A DNA stretch of 64,000 nucleotides from JAICQM01 sp963781555 (GCA_963781555.1 CAWAGB010000004.1:1-64000); one strand, 5' to 3'. Shown: positions 7,229-16,306, counted from the first letter of the stretch. Notes: a model not told the origin generated them from the letters alone. Translations and numbers: made by a program.

Positions 7229-8215
7229 TTAGAGTAACGCGTATTCGTTGAGGTGGAGCCGATCCAGCGCGTCGCGCAGCAGCGGGTACTCGTCACCCCG
7301 CACCGGGTAGATGCCCGCGAAGACGAGCGGCAGCGGCTCCTTGTAGCCGGGCAGCGGCTCGGCGGCGGGGCGTCCCGCGGAGGTGAGCGTGTCCCCGACG
7401 AGCACCTCGCGAATGCTCTTCAGCCCGGTCGCCACGTAGCCCACCTCACCCGCGGTGAGGGTGCGGGTGGCCACCGGGCCGGGGCGGAAGTAGCCGAGCT
7501 CGTTGATGTCGCTCTCCGCGCCGGTGGCCATGAACTGGATGCGCTCGTGGTCGTGGAGCGTGCCGTTGGCGACGCGGACGTAGGCAATGACGCCCTTGTA
7601 CGGGTCGTAGTGGCTGTCGAAGACGAGCGCGGCCAGCGGAGCGGCAGGATCGCCCGGTGGTGCCGGCACCCGGGACACGATGGCCTCGAGAATCTCAGGA
7701 ACCCCGGTGCCCTCCTTGGCCGACGCCAGGAGCACCTCCTCGCGCGGGATGGCCAGCGCGTCCTCCAGCTCCTCCATCACCATCTCGGGGTCCGCGCCGG
7801 GCAGGTCGATCTTGTTGATCACCGGGACGATCACCAGGTTCTGGGCGAGAGCGAGGTGGACGTTGGCGAGCGTCTGGGCCTCGATGCCCTGGCTCGCGTC
7901 GACGACCAGGATCGCTCCCTCGCACGCCTGGAGCGAGCGGCTGACCTCGTAGGTGAAATCGACATGTCCGGGCGTGTCGATGAGGTTCAGGGCATATGTC
8001 AGCCCGTCGTTGGCCTCGTAGTGGAGGCGCACCGCCCGCGCCTTGATGGTGATTCCCTTCTCGCGCTCGAGGTCCATGCTGTCGAGCACCTGGCTCGTCA
8101 TCTGGCGCGGGTCGATGGTGTGCGTCGCCTCTATCAGCCGATCGGCGAGCGTCGACTTGCCGTGGTCGATGTGCGCGACGATGCTGAAGTTGCGGGTTCG
8201 CTCCGGGGGAATCAC
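7229..8215 (-). CDS. lepA: Elongation factor 4 (LepA), C-terminally truncated
   Basis: LepA is the ribosomal back-translocation GTPase. GTG start at 8215. The GTPase domain is complete: AHIDHGKSTL (G1), DTPGHVDF (G3), NKID (G4); domain II follows, ending in FAGIYPVRGDEYPLLRDALD. Homology is lost after DRLHLN, where other LepA proteins continue into the domain III and C-terminal region. Instead five unrelated residues and a TAA follow. Only 328 of about 600 residues remain, so the product should be non-functional. The break coincides with the change to lower-GC, mobile-element-rich DNA. I suspect a chimeric join, with a real disruption as the alternative. Confidence 0.9.
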   Translation of the reverse strand: MIPPERTRNFSIVAHIDHGKSTLADRLIEATHTIDPRQMTSQVLDSMDLEREKGITIKARAVRLHYEANDGLTYALNLIDTPGHVDFTYEVSRSLQACEGAILVVDASQGIEAQTLANVHLALAQNLVIVPVINKIDLPGADPEMVMEELEDALAIPREEVLLASAKEGTGVPEILEAIVSRVPAPPGDPAAPLAALVFDSHYDPYKGVIAYVRVANGTLHDHERIQFMATGAESDINELGYFRPGPVATRTLTAGEVGYVATGLKSIREVLVGDTLTSAGRPAAEPLPGYKEPLPLVFAGIYPVRGDEYPLLRDALDRLHLNEYALL

Positions 8216-8253
8216 GAGGCGGAAGTCTACGCGACGCCGCTACGATCCGCGCC

Positions 8254-9255
8254 ATGGAAGGCCTGACCGTCTGGACCGATCCGCGCTGGCGCGCGGGCTT
8301 CGAAGCATGGATCGACGAGGCGCTCGCTGGCGCGGGTGAGAAGCGCCGCGGGCCGTTCGACGAGGTACACCTGCGCCCGTGGTCGGTGGTGTGGCGCCTG
8401 GAGACGGATGCCGGCGTGCGCTTCGCCAAGGCGGGCGCGGGGTCGCAGCGCTTCGAGCCGGCCCTGCTGGCGCACCTTGCGACGCTCGGCGCGGAGCTCC
8501 TCCCCGAGCTGGTGGCGCGCAATGATGCGCGTGGCTGGTCGATCACCGTCGACGGCGGGCAGCGCGCCCGCGACCTCGAGGAAACGGCGGCCGTCCTCGA
8601 CACTCTGGAGGCGGCGTTACCGCGGTTCGCGATCCTGCAGCGGCGAGCGGCGGAGGCCGGGGTCGACCGCATGATTGCGCTGGGTGTGCCCGACCTGCGG
8701 CGTGCCGCCATGCTCCCCGCGCTGGAGCGCCTGCTCGATGACCCGGTGGCCCTCGCCGGCGGGGAGGAGGCGCTCACCGACGCCGAGCGAATCGAGCTCC
8801 GTGCGCGCCTCCCCGAGTTGAACGCCGCGCTGGGCGCGTTGGAGGCCGGCCCGATCCCCTGCTCGGTCGACCACGGCGACCTGCACGACGCGAACGTCTA
8901 CGTCACCGGTGGCGGACGGGTGTTCGACTGGGGCGACGCGTCGATCGGTCATCCCTTCTCCTCGCTCCTCATCGTCGACGTGGCGCTCGAGAACCGCTTC
9001 AACCTCATCGGCGATACGCCCGAGGCGCGGCGCCTGCACGCCGCCTACCTCGAGCCGTGGTCCGACCTCGCAACGCCCGACGAACTCCAGCGCATCGCCG
9101 CCGTGGCGACGCGCATGGGCGGCGCGCACAAGGCGCTCGGATGGGTGCGCATGCTGTCGCTCATGCCGCCTGCGGAGGTGGCCGAGTGGCAGGACGCGCC
9201 GTCGATCTGGCTGCGCGAGCTGCTCGGGACGCTGCGCGGCGACGCGTCCGCCTGA
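8254..9255 (+). CDS. APH-family phosphotransferase
   Basis: 333 residues, divergent from lepA. It has the protein-kinase-like fold signatures of the aminoglycoside phosphotransferase (APH) family. The catalytic loop is VDHGDLHDANVYV at about residues 207-219, and the metal-binding Asp is in FDWGDASIGHP at about 226-236. The N-terminal half (FDEVHLRPWSVVWRLETDAGVRFAK) corresponds to the nucleotide lobe with its Lys. The family includes kinases for aminoglycosides, choline, sugars and amino acids; nothing here identifies the substrate. No signal peptide, no operon partner. Confidence 0.8.
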   Translation: MEGLTVWTDPRWRAGFEAWIDEALAGAGEKRRGPFDEVHLRPWSVVWRLETDAGVRFAKAGAGSQRFEPALLAHLATLGAELLPELVARNDARGWSITVDGGQRARDLEETAAVLDTLEAALPRFAILQRRAAEAGVDRMIALGVPDLRRAAMLPALERLLDDPVALAGGEEALTDAERIELRARLPELNAALGALEAGPIPCSVDHGDLHDANVYVTGGGRVFDWGDASIGHPFSSLLIVDVALENRFNLIGDTPEARRLHAAYLEPWSDLATPDELQRIAAVATRMGGAHKALGWVRMLSLMPPAEVAEWQDAPSIWLRELLGTLRGDASA

Positions 9256-9283
9256 GCTCGCCCCCCCCCGCGTCCCACCTGCG

Positions 9284-10900
9284 TCAGCCTGCTGGATCGA
9301 CCGTGGAGTACTTCCAGATGCGCTGGAGCACGTACGACCCGTCACCTTCGGGGTCCAGCAGGGCCGGTCGAGCCTGGAGGATCTGGACGGTGGGGTGGAG
9401 CCGCACGTTCACCAGCTCGGTGCCACGGAATGCCAGCTCGAGGATGACCCCCTCCTGCGTCTCCTGCCACCATCCCTGTCCGAACATGTAGTTGCCCGGG
9501 CTCACGAGGACGGCGTTCCAACCATCAGGGTCCTTGCGGACCAGCAAGGGACCGGCGACGTGGGTCCCGGAACCGATGACGTGGTCGCACCCGGCCGCGT
9601 CGAACCAGCCGAGCTGTTCGGTCTGCAGGGGCCACAGGTCGTCGTGGTACTCCGCACCGCCCCACCATTGTGGGGCGCAGATAACGAGGTCAGCGCCTCC
9701 GTCCCTGGCACGCTGCACGCCGGTGTTGATGTTGTCCTCGGTGATCCACGCGACGCCCGGCGTGCCGACGTCGGCGGCCGTCACGCCGGCGACGTCGTTG
9801 AAGCTGACGATGGCGACCTTGAGGCCTGCGACATCCACGTAGGCCGGCTCGAGTGCCTGGTCGAGGTCCAGCCCGAGGCCCGACTGCGGCAGGCCGTACT
9901 GGTCGAGCAGCTCCAGCGTGGATTGGATCCCGGCCACCCCGCGGTCGCTCAGGTGGTTCGCAGCAAGGTAGAGGACGTCGAGGCCCAGCGTGTCCTGCCA
10001 TTCGGGAATGAGCGCTTCCGGTACGGATAGCGACACCGAGGACCCCGTGGCCGGCTGCCACTGCGCGTCCGGCATGATCGGGCATTCGTGGTCGGCAATC
10101 GCCAGGTCGGAGCGCTTGACGATGGCGGATGTCACTCCCTCGTTGCCCGTCTCGACGGGGCTGACCGGATACTGCGGCCCAAATGGAGGCGGATCCACCT
10201 GGTCGACTTCTGCCGGCCCTGCGTACTCGGCCGTTCCCCCGTTGAACGCCCAGTGCCAACCCTTGCCAAGGCCCACCGTCTGATACGCAGCCCCACGGTC
10301 CGCGCACAGGCTGCCGAGGTTGGTCAGGGTCCACACCTCCGAAGCGTCATACGCGGCCCAATCGGTATCGAACGCCGGGTCGTCGGGCATCGCCGAGCCG
10401 GTCACCGGGTACGGCAGCGCACGCGCCTCGGGATCACCGAAGAGGTCCGGTCCGAATAGCCCGTACGGCCCGTCGCCCGCGAAACGCAGGACCTTGGTCG
10501 CCGGCTCGACGAGCCCTGGGGGCAGGAGCGCCACGGCGCTCTGGTCGGCCTGCAGCAGCGCCGCGATCTCATTGGCCGGCGTGCATGGCGCCGACGTGGT
10601 CAGCGATGGCGCATCTATCGTCACGCCGCACGGCAGCGCCAGCGCGTCGGCGCTCGCGAGCGCCGCGAGCTCATCCACCGTGATGGCGGGCTTGAGATTG
10701 GTGATGCCGGTGACGACCGCGAGCGGGAACTCGACGGGGACGACCGGGGTCGGCGATGGACTGGCCGTCGGGGAGGACGAGACGGAGGGTATCGCGCCGG
10801 ACCCGGAGCTGGCCGGCACCGGATCCGTGATCCCGCAAGCGGCCAGCATGGCGGCAACGCCGACCAGCGCGCCTCGTCGGAGCATCGTTCGCAACTGCAT
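9284..10900 (-). CDS. CapA-family lipoprotein
   Basis: 538 residues from ATG 10900 (MQLRTMLRRG), chosen because it places a lipoprotein leader with lipobox LAAC at the N-terminus, followed by a Ser/Pro-rich linker. The C-terminal half is the calcineurin-like CapA domain found in poly-gamma-glutamate export proteins: DLAIADHECPI, LYLAANHLSDRG, and ICAPQWWGGAEYHDD followed by HVIGSGTH. It is probably anchored outside the membrane and may hydrolyse phosphoesters or handle an envelope polymer. No capB/capC neighbours are present, so a capsule role is not supported. It is divergent from the VanY gene next door. Confidence 0.8.
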   Translation of the reverse strand: MQLRTMLRRGALVGVAAMLAACGITDPVPASSGSGAIPSVSSSPTASPSPTPVVPVEFPLAVVTGITNLKPAITVDELAALASADALALPCGVTIDAPSLTTSAPCTPANEIAALLQADQSAVALLPPGLVEPATKVLRFAGDGPYGLFGPDLFGDPEARALPYPVTGSAMPDDPAFDTDWAAYDASEVWTLTNLGSLCADRGAAYQTVGLGKGWHWAFNGGTAEYAGPAEVDQVDPPPFGPQYPVSPVETGNEGVTSAIVKRSDLAIADHECPIMPDAQWQPATGSSVSLSVPEALIPEWQDTLGLDVLYLAANHLSDRGVAGIQSTLELLDQYGLPQSGLGLDLDQALEPAYVDVAGLKVAIVSFNDVAGVTAADVGTPGVAWITEDNINTGVQRARDGGADLVICAPQWWGGAEYHDDLWPLQTEQLGWFDAAGCDHVIGSGTHVAGPLLVRKDPDGWNAVLVSPGNYMFGQGWWQETQEGVILELAFRGTELVNVRLHPTVQILQARPALLDPEGDGSYVLQRIWKYSTVDPAG

Positions 10901-10952
10901 GGCGATATCGTAGGCGGTGATCACCCATGCATGTGCCGATGACGCCCACCAA

Positions 10953-11960
10953 ATGAAACCCCGACCCGAACTCCGCGGGTGGCGCAGGCTGCGTCGCGTT
11001 CCATTCCTCCTGGGGGCCGTCGCGCTGGTCGCGGCCGCTGCCTTGCCAGCAAGGACAGCCGCGATCGGCCCGTTGCCGGACTGCCGCATCGCCGACATCC
11101 TGACCGTGCCGCGCGGGTACGACGACTGGAGCATGACGCTGGTCGACTGGCTTCTTCGCGTGGACGAAGACTACGTCCCGCCCGACCTCGTACCGGTCAG
11201 CGAAGCGGGCATCGCCGGGCCGGGCGTCATCCGTGCCGTGGCGATCGACGACCTCCGCGCCCTGGCCCAGGCTGCGGCCGCGAACGGCACCCCCATCGCC
11301 GTCAACAGCCCATACCGCAGCTACCAGGACCAGGTGGCGTCGTTCAATGGCTGGGTCGCGGTTGACGGCTACGACGTCGCGACCACCTATTCCCATCGGC
11401 CCGGGCACTCGGGACACCAGCTCGGGATCGTGATCGACTTCCAGGCGCTCGGCGGCCCGAGCGCACTCATCGGAGATTGGGCGACCACCCCTACCGGCGC
11501 ATGGATGCGGGACAACGCCTGGACGTTCGGGTGGGTCATGGCCTACCCCCTGGATCCGGAGTGGCAGGCGGGCGACGACCTGTGGTCGGACCGGACCTGC
11601 TTCACCTACGAGCCGTGGCATTACCAGTACCTGGGTCGCGAGATCGCAGCCGCCGTGCACGAGTCGGGTCTCACCATCCGCGAGTACCAATGGCAGCACT
11701 TCACCACCGTCGATCCCGAGACCGGCCTGCCGCTCCCGACGGCGACACCGACGATGAGCCCCACCCCGACGGCGACGCCCACCCCTTCCCCCACACCGAG
11801 TCCCGTGCCGCCCACGCCAACACCCGCCCCCACGCCAGACGCGGCAACCCCGGGCGAGCTCCTCGGACTCCAGACCCCTCTTGCCGCCGGGCTCGTGCTG
11901 GCCGGCCTTGCCCTGCTGGCGGTGCTGGCGGTGGCGCTGGGACGGCGCGCTCGCCGGTAG
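10953..11960 (+). CDS. VanY-type D,D-carboxypeptidase (M15B)
   Basis: 335 residues from ATG 10953, chosen over an upstream GTG because a signal peptide follows directly (VPFLLGAVALVAAAALPA). The peptidase M15B domain shows SPYRSYQDQV, the zinc-site HRPGHSGHQLGIVIDF at about residues 145-160 and YEPWHYQY near 220. A linker of repeated Pro/Thr/Ser then leads to a C-terminal membrane helix and a RRARR stop-transfer end. The enzyme should trim the terminal D-Ala of peptidoglycan stems outside the membrane. A paralogue lies at 34278-35240. It does not by itself imply vancomycin resistance. Confidence 0.85.
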   Translation: MKPRPELRGWRRLRRVPFLLGAVALVAAAALPARTAAIGPLPDCRIADILTVPRGYDDWSMTLVDWLLRVDEDYVPPDLVPVSEAGIAGPGVIRAVAIDDLRALAQAAAANGTPIAVNSPYRSYQDQVASFNGWVAVDGYDVATTYSHRPGHSGHQLGIVIDFQALGGPSALIGDWATTPTGAWMRDNAWTFGWVMAYPLDPEWQAGDDLWSDRTCFTYEPWHYQYLGREIAAAVHESGLTIREYQWQHFTTVDPETGLPLPTATPTMSPTPTATPTPSPTPSPVPPTPTPAPTPDAATPGELLGLQTPLAAGLVLAGLALLAVLAVALGRRARR

Positions 11961-11964
11961 GGAG

Positions 11965-13818
11965 CTAGGCGGGTTCGGGTGGATCCGCGGGCGCTGGGCG
12001 TGGGCCGACCCGCACGATGCCGTCCACCGTCCGATACGGACTGAAGAACGTGTTCTCGTGCAGCAGGTTGCCGTTCGCCTCGTAGACCCGGCGGGTGACG
12101 CTGACGTTCATGCCGTTGTGTGGGGACTCATCGCGCACGGAGCTGCCGGGTGCCAGGCTCGGGTCGGTGATCGTCAGGTCGCGGGCGCTGCGGGTGTTCG
12201 TCACATACGGGGCAGACAGGCTGACCGTGCGACCGGTCGGGACGCCCCACAGGTCGAAGCGCACGAAGCCGTCCGCGGCATAGGCGCGGATAAGGATCGG
12301 GTCCGGCGTGTCGTTCTGGAACGTCATGTCGGTGACGTAGCTTTCGGTCCGTAGCACCGTGGCATCCAGGCCGAGCGGGTAGCGCGAGATGTAGTACGAG
12401 TGGTTGGTGCGGTCGCCGATGTTCAGGCCCGCCCGCAGAGCGGCATTGAAGATCGTGGTCGAGGTCGAGCAGATCCCCCCGGCGAGGGCGCCGGTAGGGT
12501 AGCTGCGGCCGTTGATGATCACGCCACCCGATCCATAGCCGCGCGCCGTCGACACCTCGCCGATGCTGCCCCAGAAGCTGAACCACTCGCCCGGGGCCAG
12601 GGTGCGACCATCGATGTCCCACGCCGGGATGCTGATGTTGGCGCCCCAGTAATTGCTGATGCCGGGCGCGTAGTTCGTCGTCCAGGTGCTGAGGCGCTGC
12701 ATCTTGGCGAGGGCCGCCTCCGCGCCGGTCGTCGTCAGCGATGGTTCGGTGATCGTGGTTGCGATCGCCATCGAGGGGACGTTCGCGCCGCCGGCGCGCG
12801 CTGCCAGCGCATTCGTGAGCACGGCCAGCGATGCGTCGGCGTCCAGCTCGCGGCCCGTGACGCCGGCGATGACGCCCGTCGGTCCGGTGCCCGCGTACGC
12901 GAACCGCGCGCTCTGCGGATCCCGGTCGACCTGTCGCGCAAGGGATGCCACCAGGGCGGCGGCGGCCTGCCGGTCAACGGAGGCCTCGAACCCCCCGCGG
13001 CCCATGCCGAACCGGATGATCGAGGTCAGCTGGGCCGGCGTGAAGGAGAGCGGCGTCTCGTCGTCGGGCAGAGTGAGCGACAGTGGGGCGCCCGCCATGT
13101 TGGTGGCCGCTTCCGCGGCGTCCTGGGCGGCGGCTGTGCTCACCACCGCCGGCCGGCTCACCGTCGACAGGCTGAGCGTCACATTCGCCGGGTCCGGGGT
13201 GGCGAGCACCGGGGCAAGGGTGGCGCGCACCGCTCGCGGGTCAAGGCGCGACCCATCGACCGCGGGGCGGACGGCAAAGCTGCCATCCTGGGCGGTGACC
13301 GTCGCGTCGCTCGAGGCATGGGTGAAACGCACGGCCACGTCGACCGTCACGGCCCGCATGGCGGCCTCGTCGAATGGGCGAACGATGGCCGGAAGCGAGG
13401 TCGTGGTGATCAAAGTGCGCAGGCGCGCCCCGGTGCTGGTGAGCGGATTGCCCTCGCGGCCGAGGGCCAGCGCCGCTGCGACCATCTCCTCGACCTCATA
13501 CCCGCGGCCGAGCTCGGCGTAGCTGACCGTGATCGGGTCGCCGTCGATATTGAGGATGGCGTGGCCGGCGTCGAGCGAGGGGAGCGCGTCGCGCAACCTG
13601 GCCGCGGCGGCCGATCGGTCCAGCCCCCCCAGGTGGACTCCCGCAACGTTCACGCCAGGGAGCACCCGGCCGGCGTTGGCCAGCCCAACCGCTGCCGCAA
13701 TGCCGACGAGCAGCAGCAGCCCGAACATCAGGGTCAGCGCGAAGCCGAGCAGCGCGCCACGCGGACCGGTGGCATTGCGGAAGATCGCGCGCGGGGTGTG
13801 AAGGGCGGTGGTGGTCAT
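11965..13818 (-). CDS. VanW-family protein with PG-binding repeats
   Basis: 617 residues from ATG 13818 (MTTTALHTPRAIF). A membrane helix at about 24-46 (LLGFALTLMFGLLLLVGIAAA) anchors a large extracellular part. Two copies of a PG_binding_4/YoaR-like domain come first (NVAGVHLGGLDRSAAAARL; YAELGRGYEVEEMV), then the VanW domain at about 390-490: NYWGANISIPAWDIDGRT, PGEWFSFWGSIGE, ALAGGICSTSTTIFNAALRAG. VanW biochemistry is unknown; the family accompanies cell-wall genes. The stop lies 4 bases from the convergent VanY stop, so the two genes probably share a terminator region. Confidence 0.85.
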   Translation of the reverse strand: MTTTALHTPRAIFRNATGPRGALLGFALTLMFGLLLLVGIAAAVGLANAGRVLPGVNVAGVHLGGLDRSAAAARLRDALPSLDAGHAILNIDGDPITVSYAELGRGYEVEEMVAAALALGREGNPLTSTGARLRTLITTTSLPAIVRPFDEAAMRAVTVDVAVRFTHASSDATVTAQDGSFAVRPAVDGSRLDPRAVRATLAPVLATPDPANVTLSLSTVSRPAVVSTAAAQDAAEAATNMAGAPLSLTLPDDETPLSFTPAQLTSIIRFGMGRGGFEASVDRQAAAALVASLARQVDRDPQSARFAYAGTGPTGVIAGVTGRELDADASLAVLTNALAARAGGANVPSMAIATTITEPSLTTTGAEAALAKMQRLSTWTTNYAPGISNYWGANISIPAWDIDGRTLAPGEWFSFWGSIGEVSTARGYGSGGVIINGRSYPTGALAGGICSTSTTIFNAALRAGLNIGDRTNHSYYISRYPLGLDATVLRTESYVTDMTFQNDTPDPILIRAYAADGFVRFDLWGVPTGRTVSLSAPYVTNTRSARDLTITDPSLAPGSSVRDESPHNGMNVSVTRRVYEANGNLLHENTFFSPYRTVDGIVRVGPRPAPADPPEPA

Positions 13819-13987
13819 GCTGGTGTGCTGGCATGCTCCGGTGGGCCGGGTGCGAGCGTCGGAGCTCCTCCCCTGGGTACAGACGCCACTGACGGCGTCC
13901 CTGTTGCAGGTGGCGGGCACGGGCATGCGCCGCCGTCGCGTGCACGGAGTATCAGGCATGCCGCGCTGTCTGTCGAGCGACGATCGG

Positions 13988-14016
13988 TTGGCCGGCCCGG
14001 GTCCCGGTGCTATACT
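13988..14016 (+). promoter_or_regulatory. Candidate sigma-70 promoter of rpsT
   Basis: TTGGCC at 13988-13993, a 17-base spacer and TATACT at 14011-14016, about 80 bases before the rpsT start. The same GCTATACT hexamer context appears before the tRNA-Ala gene at 46180, which supports it as a real -10 element in this genome. Confidence 0.5.
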
Positions 14017-14100
14017 CCTCCACCGTCCCGCCACGTGCGTGTGGCGTCCGCGCGCCTGCCCGGCGAGCGGCTCGATTTCGATTCCCCACCGAGGAGTTCC

Positions 14101-14629
14101 GTGGCTAGAAAGTCTCGTACCTGGAAGGGCGCGCGCACACCGCAGGCCCTCGAAGCGCGTCCGTCAGGAGCTTCGGCGCAGCGTCGTGAATCGACGCAGC
14201 CGCAGCGAGGCGAAGACGCTCGTGCAGCGCGCCACGAACATCGCCCTCGGCCGCGCCGAAGGGGATGCCCCCGTGGCCGTCACTGCCGCCATCAGTGCGC
14301 TCGACAAGGCCGCTGAGAAGGGCATGATCCACCCCAACAACGCCGCACGACGCAAGAGTCGCCTGATGGCCAAGGTCAACGCCGCGCATCTGCTCGACGG
14401 CGTGGCCGCCGAGGCGCCGGCCGCCGCGAAGCGCAAGACGACTGCCAGCAAGACGGCGCAGCGCAAGAAGGTGCAGGCCGCCAAGGCATCCAAGGCCGCC
14501 GCCGCCAAGGCCACAGATCGGCCGCGCACCGCGGCCGGGAAGGCCAAGGTGGCCGTGACCCGCGCCCAGCGCGAGTCGGCAGCGGCGCGACGTCGCAAGC
14601 AGTCTGACGGCGAGAGCAGCGAGAGCTGA
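14101..14629 (+). CDS. rpsT: 30S ribosomal protein S20, apparent frameshift
   Basis: S20 binds 16S rRNA early in 30S assembly. The body is clear: PSKRVRQELRRSVVNRRSRS, then TAAISALDKAAEKGMIHPNNAARRKSRLMAKVNA. A strong GAGGAG Shine-Dalgarno site sits just before the GTG at 14101, but the S20 body is one base out of frame with that start and its own frame offers no start codon nearby. One missing base at about 14140 would give MARKSRTWKGARTP joined to RPSKRV. After the S20 core there is an unusual Ala/Lys-rich tail of about 75 residues. A sequencing indel is the simplest explanation. Confidence 0.85.
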
Positions 14630-14656
14630 CCCGGCGCCACACCCAGCGACCTACCG

Positions 14657-14685
14657 ATGACCCCGGCCCGCGCGGCCGGGGTCAT
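14657..14685 (+). terminator. Hairpin terminator after rpsT
   Basis: A perfect 12-bp stem (ATGACCCCGGCC paired with GGCCGGGGTCAT) around a 5-base loop, starting 27 bases after the rpsT stop and followed by TCTCGTT rather than a long T run. It lies between rpsT and the MOSC gene. Confidence 0.65.
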
Positions 14686-14714
14686 CTCGTTCACCAGGAG
14701 GCACGCCGAAGATC

Positions 14715-15197
14715 ATGAGCAACGAGCCAGCGGGCCGGGTCGCATCGGTCAACATCTCGCCGGGGGGCGTGCCCAAGCTGCCGGTCGACGAGGCCTGGGT
14801 CGGGGTCCGCGGCCTCGCCGGCGACGGACATAACGAGCCCGAGCCGTCGCACGGCGGGCCGGACAAGGCGGTGAGCCTCTACTCGGTCGAGTCGATCGCC
14901 CGGGTGGCGGCGGACGGCCACACCGCATTCCCGGGCGCGTTCGGCGAGAACCTCACCCTGGAGGGCGTCGAGATGGGCGACCTGGAGGTGGGCACCCGGC
15001 TGCAGATTGGCGACCGCGGCCTGCTGATCGAGATGGTCGAGCACGCGCAGCCGTGCCAGACACTCGGCCATTGGTTCGAGGGCCGCCACATCGCGCGCAT
15101 CAGCGGCAAGACGCACCCCGAGGATGCGCGCTGGTACGCGCGGGTGATCAGCGAGGGCCCGGTCCGCGCGGGCGACGTGGTGGAGCGGCTCCCCTAG
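14715..15197 (+). CDS. MOSC domain protein
   Basis: 160 residues from ATG 14715, 29 bases after the hairpin. It has the MOSC (molybdenum-cofactor sulfurase C-terminal) fold. The landmarks are GLAGDGHNEPEPSHGGPDKAVSLY near the N-terminus, GAFGENLTLEGVEM, and VEHAQPCQTLG with the conserved Cys expected to bind a sulfurated Mo ligand. Stand-alone MOSC proteins such as YiiM act on N-hydroxylated substrates or in cofactor sulfur transfer; the substrate here is unknown. The 3' end overlaps the convergent methyltransferase stop by 4 bases. Confidence 0.85.
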   Translation: MSNEPAGRVASVNISPGGVPKLPVDEAWVGVRGLAGDGHNEPEPSHGGPDKAVSLYSVESIARVAADGHTAFPGAFGENLTLEGVEMGDLEVGTRLQIGDRGLLIEMVEHAQPCQTLGHWFEGRHIARISGKTHPEDARWYARVISEGPVRAGDVVERLP

Positions 15198-15964
15198 CGG
15201 GCGCGCTGCCGGCGGCGCAGCTTCCAGATGTGCTCCAGGGGCCAGCGGCGCGCCCAGGCACGCGCCACGTCGGACCGATACGTGCTCGTCGCATCCTCCG
15301 CCGGGCGCAGCTCGACGAGATCGACGATGTCCAGCTCGTTGGTGACGAAGAGGCGAATCCAATCGCCATAGGTGAGCTGGAACTCGACATGTGCCGATGC
15401 GCCCACGTCCACCCGGTGCATCCCGAAGTAGTCGTTGGCGAGGCGCTCAATCGGCTCGTCCTCGTCGGCCGGCCAGCACACGTCGGCCAGCGGGGTGTGC
15501 ATGCTGAAGGCGAACGTGCCGCCGTCGCGCAGCAGCCGCGAAACCTCGGGCACGGCCACGTACGGGTCCGCGAAAACCATGGCACCGTGGTCACAGAAGA
15601 CGGTGTCGAACGAGGCATCGGGGAGAGGCACCGACTCGGCGCTGGCATGCAGCAGCGTCACCACCGCGCCGGCCGCATCGATTGCCCTGCGGGCATGTTC
15701 CAGCTGTCGATCCGACAGGTCGAGCGCGACGGCGCGCGCTCCCCGTCGTGCGAGGGTGATGGACCATTGGGCGGCGCCGCAGCCGAGCTCGAGGACGTCG
15801 CGACCCTCCACCTCCCCGAGGACGTTGAGCTCGGATTCCGGGATCTGCCACACCCCCCACGCGGCGCCGTGGATCGCCAGCTGCGGGCCCTGCTCCGCCT
15901 GGTAGCCGTCCGCCAGCTCGTTCCAGAAGGCCCGATTCCGACGGGCGTGGGCACTCAGCTTCAC
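15194..15964 (-). CDS. Class I SAM-dependent methyltransferase
   Basis: 256 residues. The SAM-binding motif I is DVLELGCGAAQWSITLA at about 56-72, motif II is AVALDLSDRQLEHAR, then AESVPLPDASFDTVFCDHGAMVF and the post-motif LRDGGTFAFSMHTP. The C-terminal third is specific to this subgroup and does not show the substrate. It is the last gene of a minus-strand operon led by a sugar kinase; its ATG overlaps the cupin stop by four bases. A link to glycolysis is not obvious. Confidence 0.8.
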   Translation of the reverse strand: MKLSAHARRNRAFWNELADGYQAEQGPQLAIHGAAWGVWQIPESELNVLGEVEGRDVLELGCGAAQWSITLARRGARAVALDLSDRQLEHARRAIDAAGAVVTLLHASAESVPLPDASFDTVFCDHGAMVFADPYVAVPEVSRLLRDGGTFAFSMHTPLADVCWPADEDEPIERLANDYFGMHRVDVGASAHVEFQLTYGDWIRLFVTNELDIVDLVELRPAEDATSTYRSDVARAWARRWPLEHIWKLRRRQRAR

Positions 15965-16302
15965 CGGTTCGCGTCGGAGTGGCGCGCCGGCGACCAGAAC
16001 ACGAGCGTCTCGAGGTCCTCTTCGATCTCCGCGAACCGGTGCTCGACGCCGGCTGCGACGAATGCCACCGAACCGGCGGCCACCGGGCGTCGCTCCCCTG
16101 CCACGACCAGCACCGCGCGACCAGCCGTGACGTGGTAGACCTCGTCCTCGGTGTGCGGCGCCTGGTCATCGGTCGAGCCGGCCGGCCAGCGCGCCACGGT
16201 CAGGCTCAGCGAGCCATCGGCCGAGCGGAACACCTCGGCGAAATCGTGACGCTCGCGCGAGAGGGCGGCCATGGCGGTCGCGAGCTCCATGACGTCGCCC
16301 AT
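15961..16302 (-). CDS. Cupin-domain protein
   Basis: 113 residues from ATG 16302, four bases after the eno stop. A single cupin barrel is visible: motif 1 APHTEDEVYHVTAGRAVLVV (a short form of the GxHxHxxxE box with one His and Glu residues) and motif 2 PVAAGSVAFVAAGVEHRFAEI with the second His. It probably binds one divalent metal. Small cupins serve as isomerases, dioxygenases or sensors; the sequence does not say which. It is translationally coupled to the methyltransferase downstream. Confidence 0.75.
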   Translation of the reverse strand: MGDVMELATAMAALSRERHDFAEVFRSADGSLSLTVARWPAGSTDDQAPHTEDEVYHVTAGRAVLVVAGERRPVAAGSVAFVAAGVEHRFAEIEEDLETLVFWSPARHSDANR

Positions 16303-16306
16303 CGGC

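Noticed and set aside
8909..10030. Plus-strand frame bridging the APH gene and the CapA gene
   Set aside because: Overlaps two well-supported genes in other frames and has no recognisable domain.
10953..11960. Vancomycin-resistance cluster (VanY beside VanW)
   Set aside because: No VanH/A/X ligase set or VanRS pair is present; both families are common in general envelope metabolism.
11965..14316. Very long plus-strand frames opposite the VanW gene
   Set aside because: Arg/Gly-rich shadow composition typical of antisense frames in GC-rich DNA.
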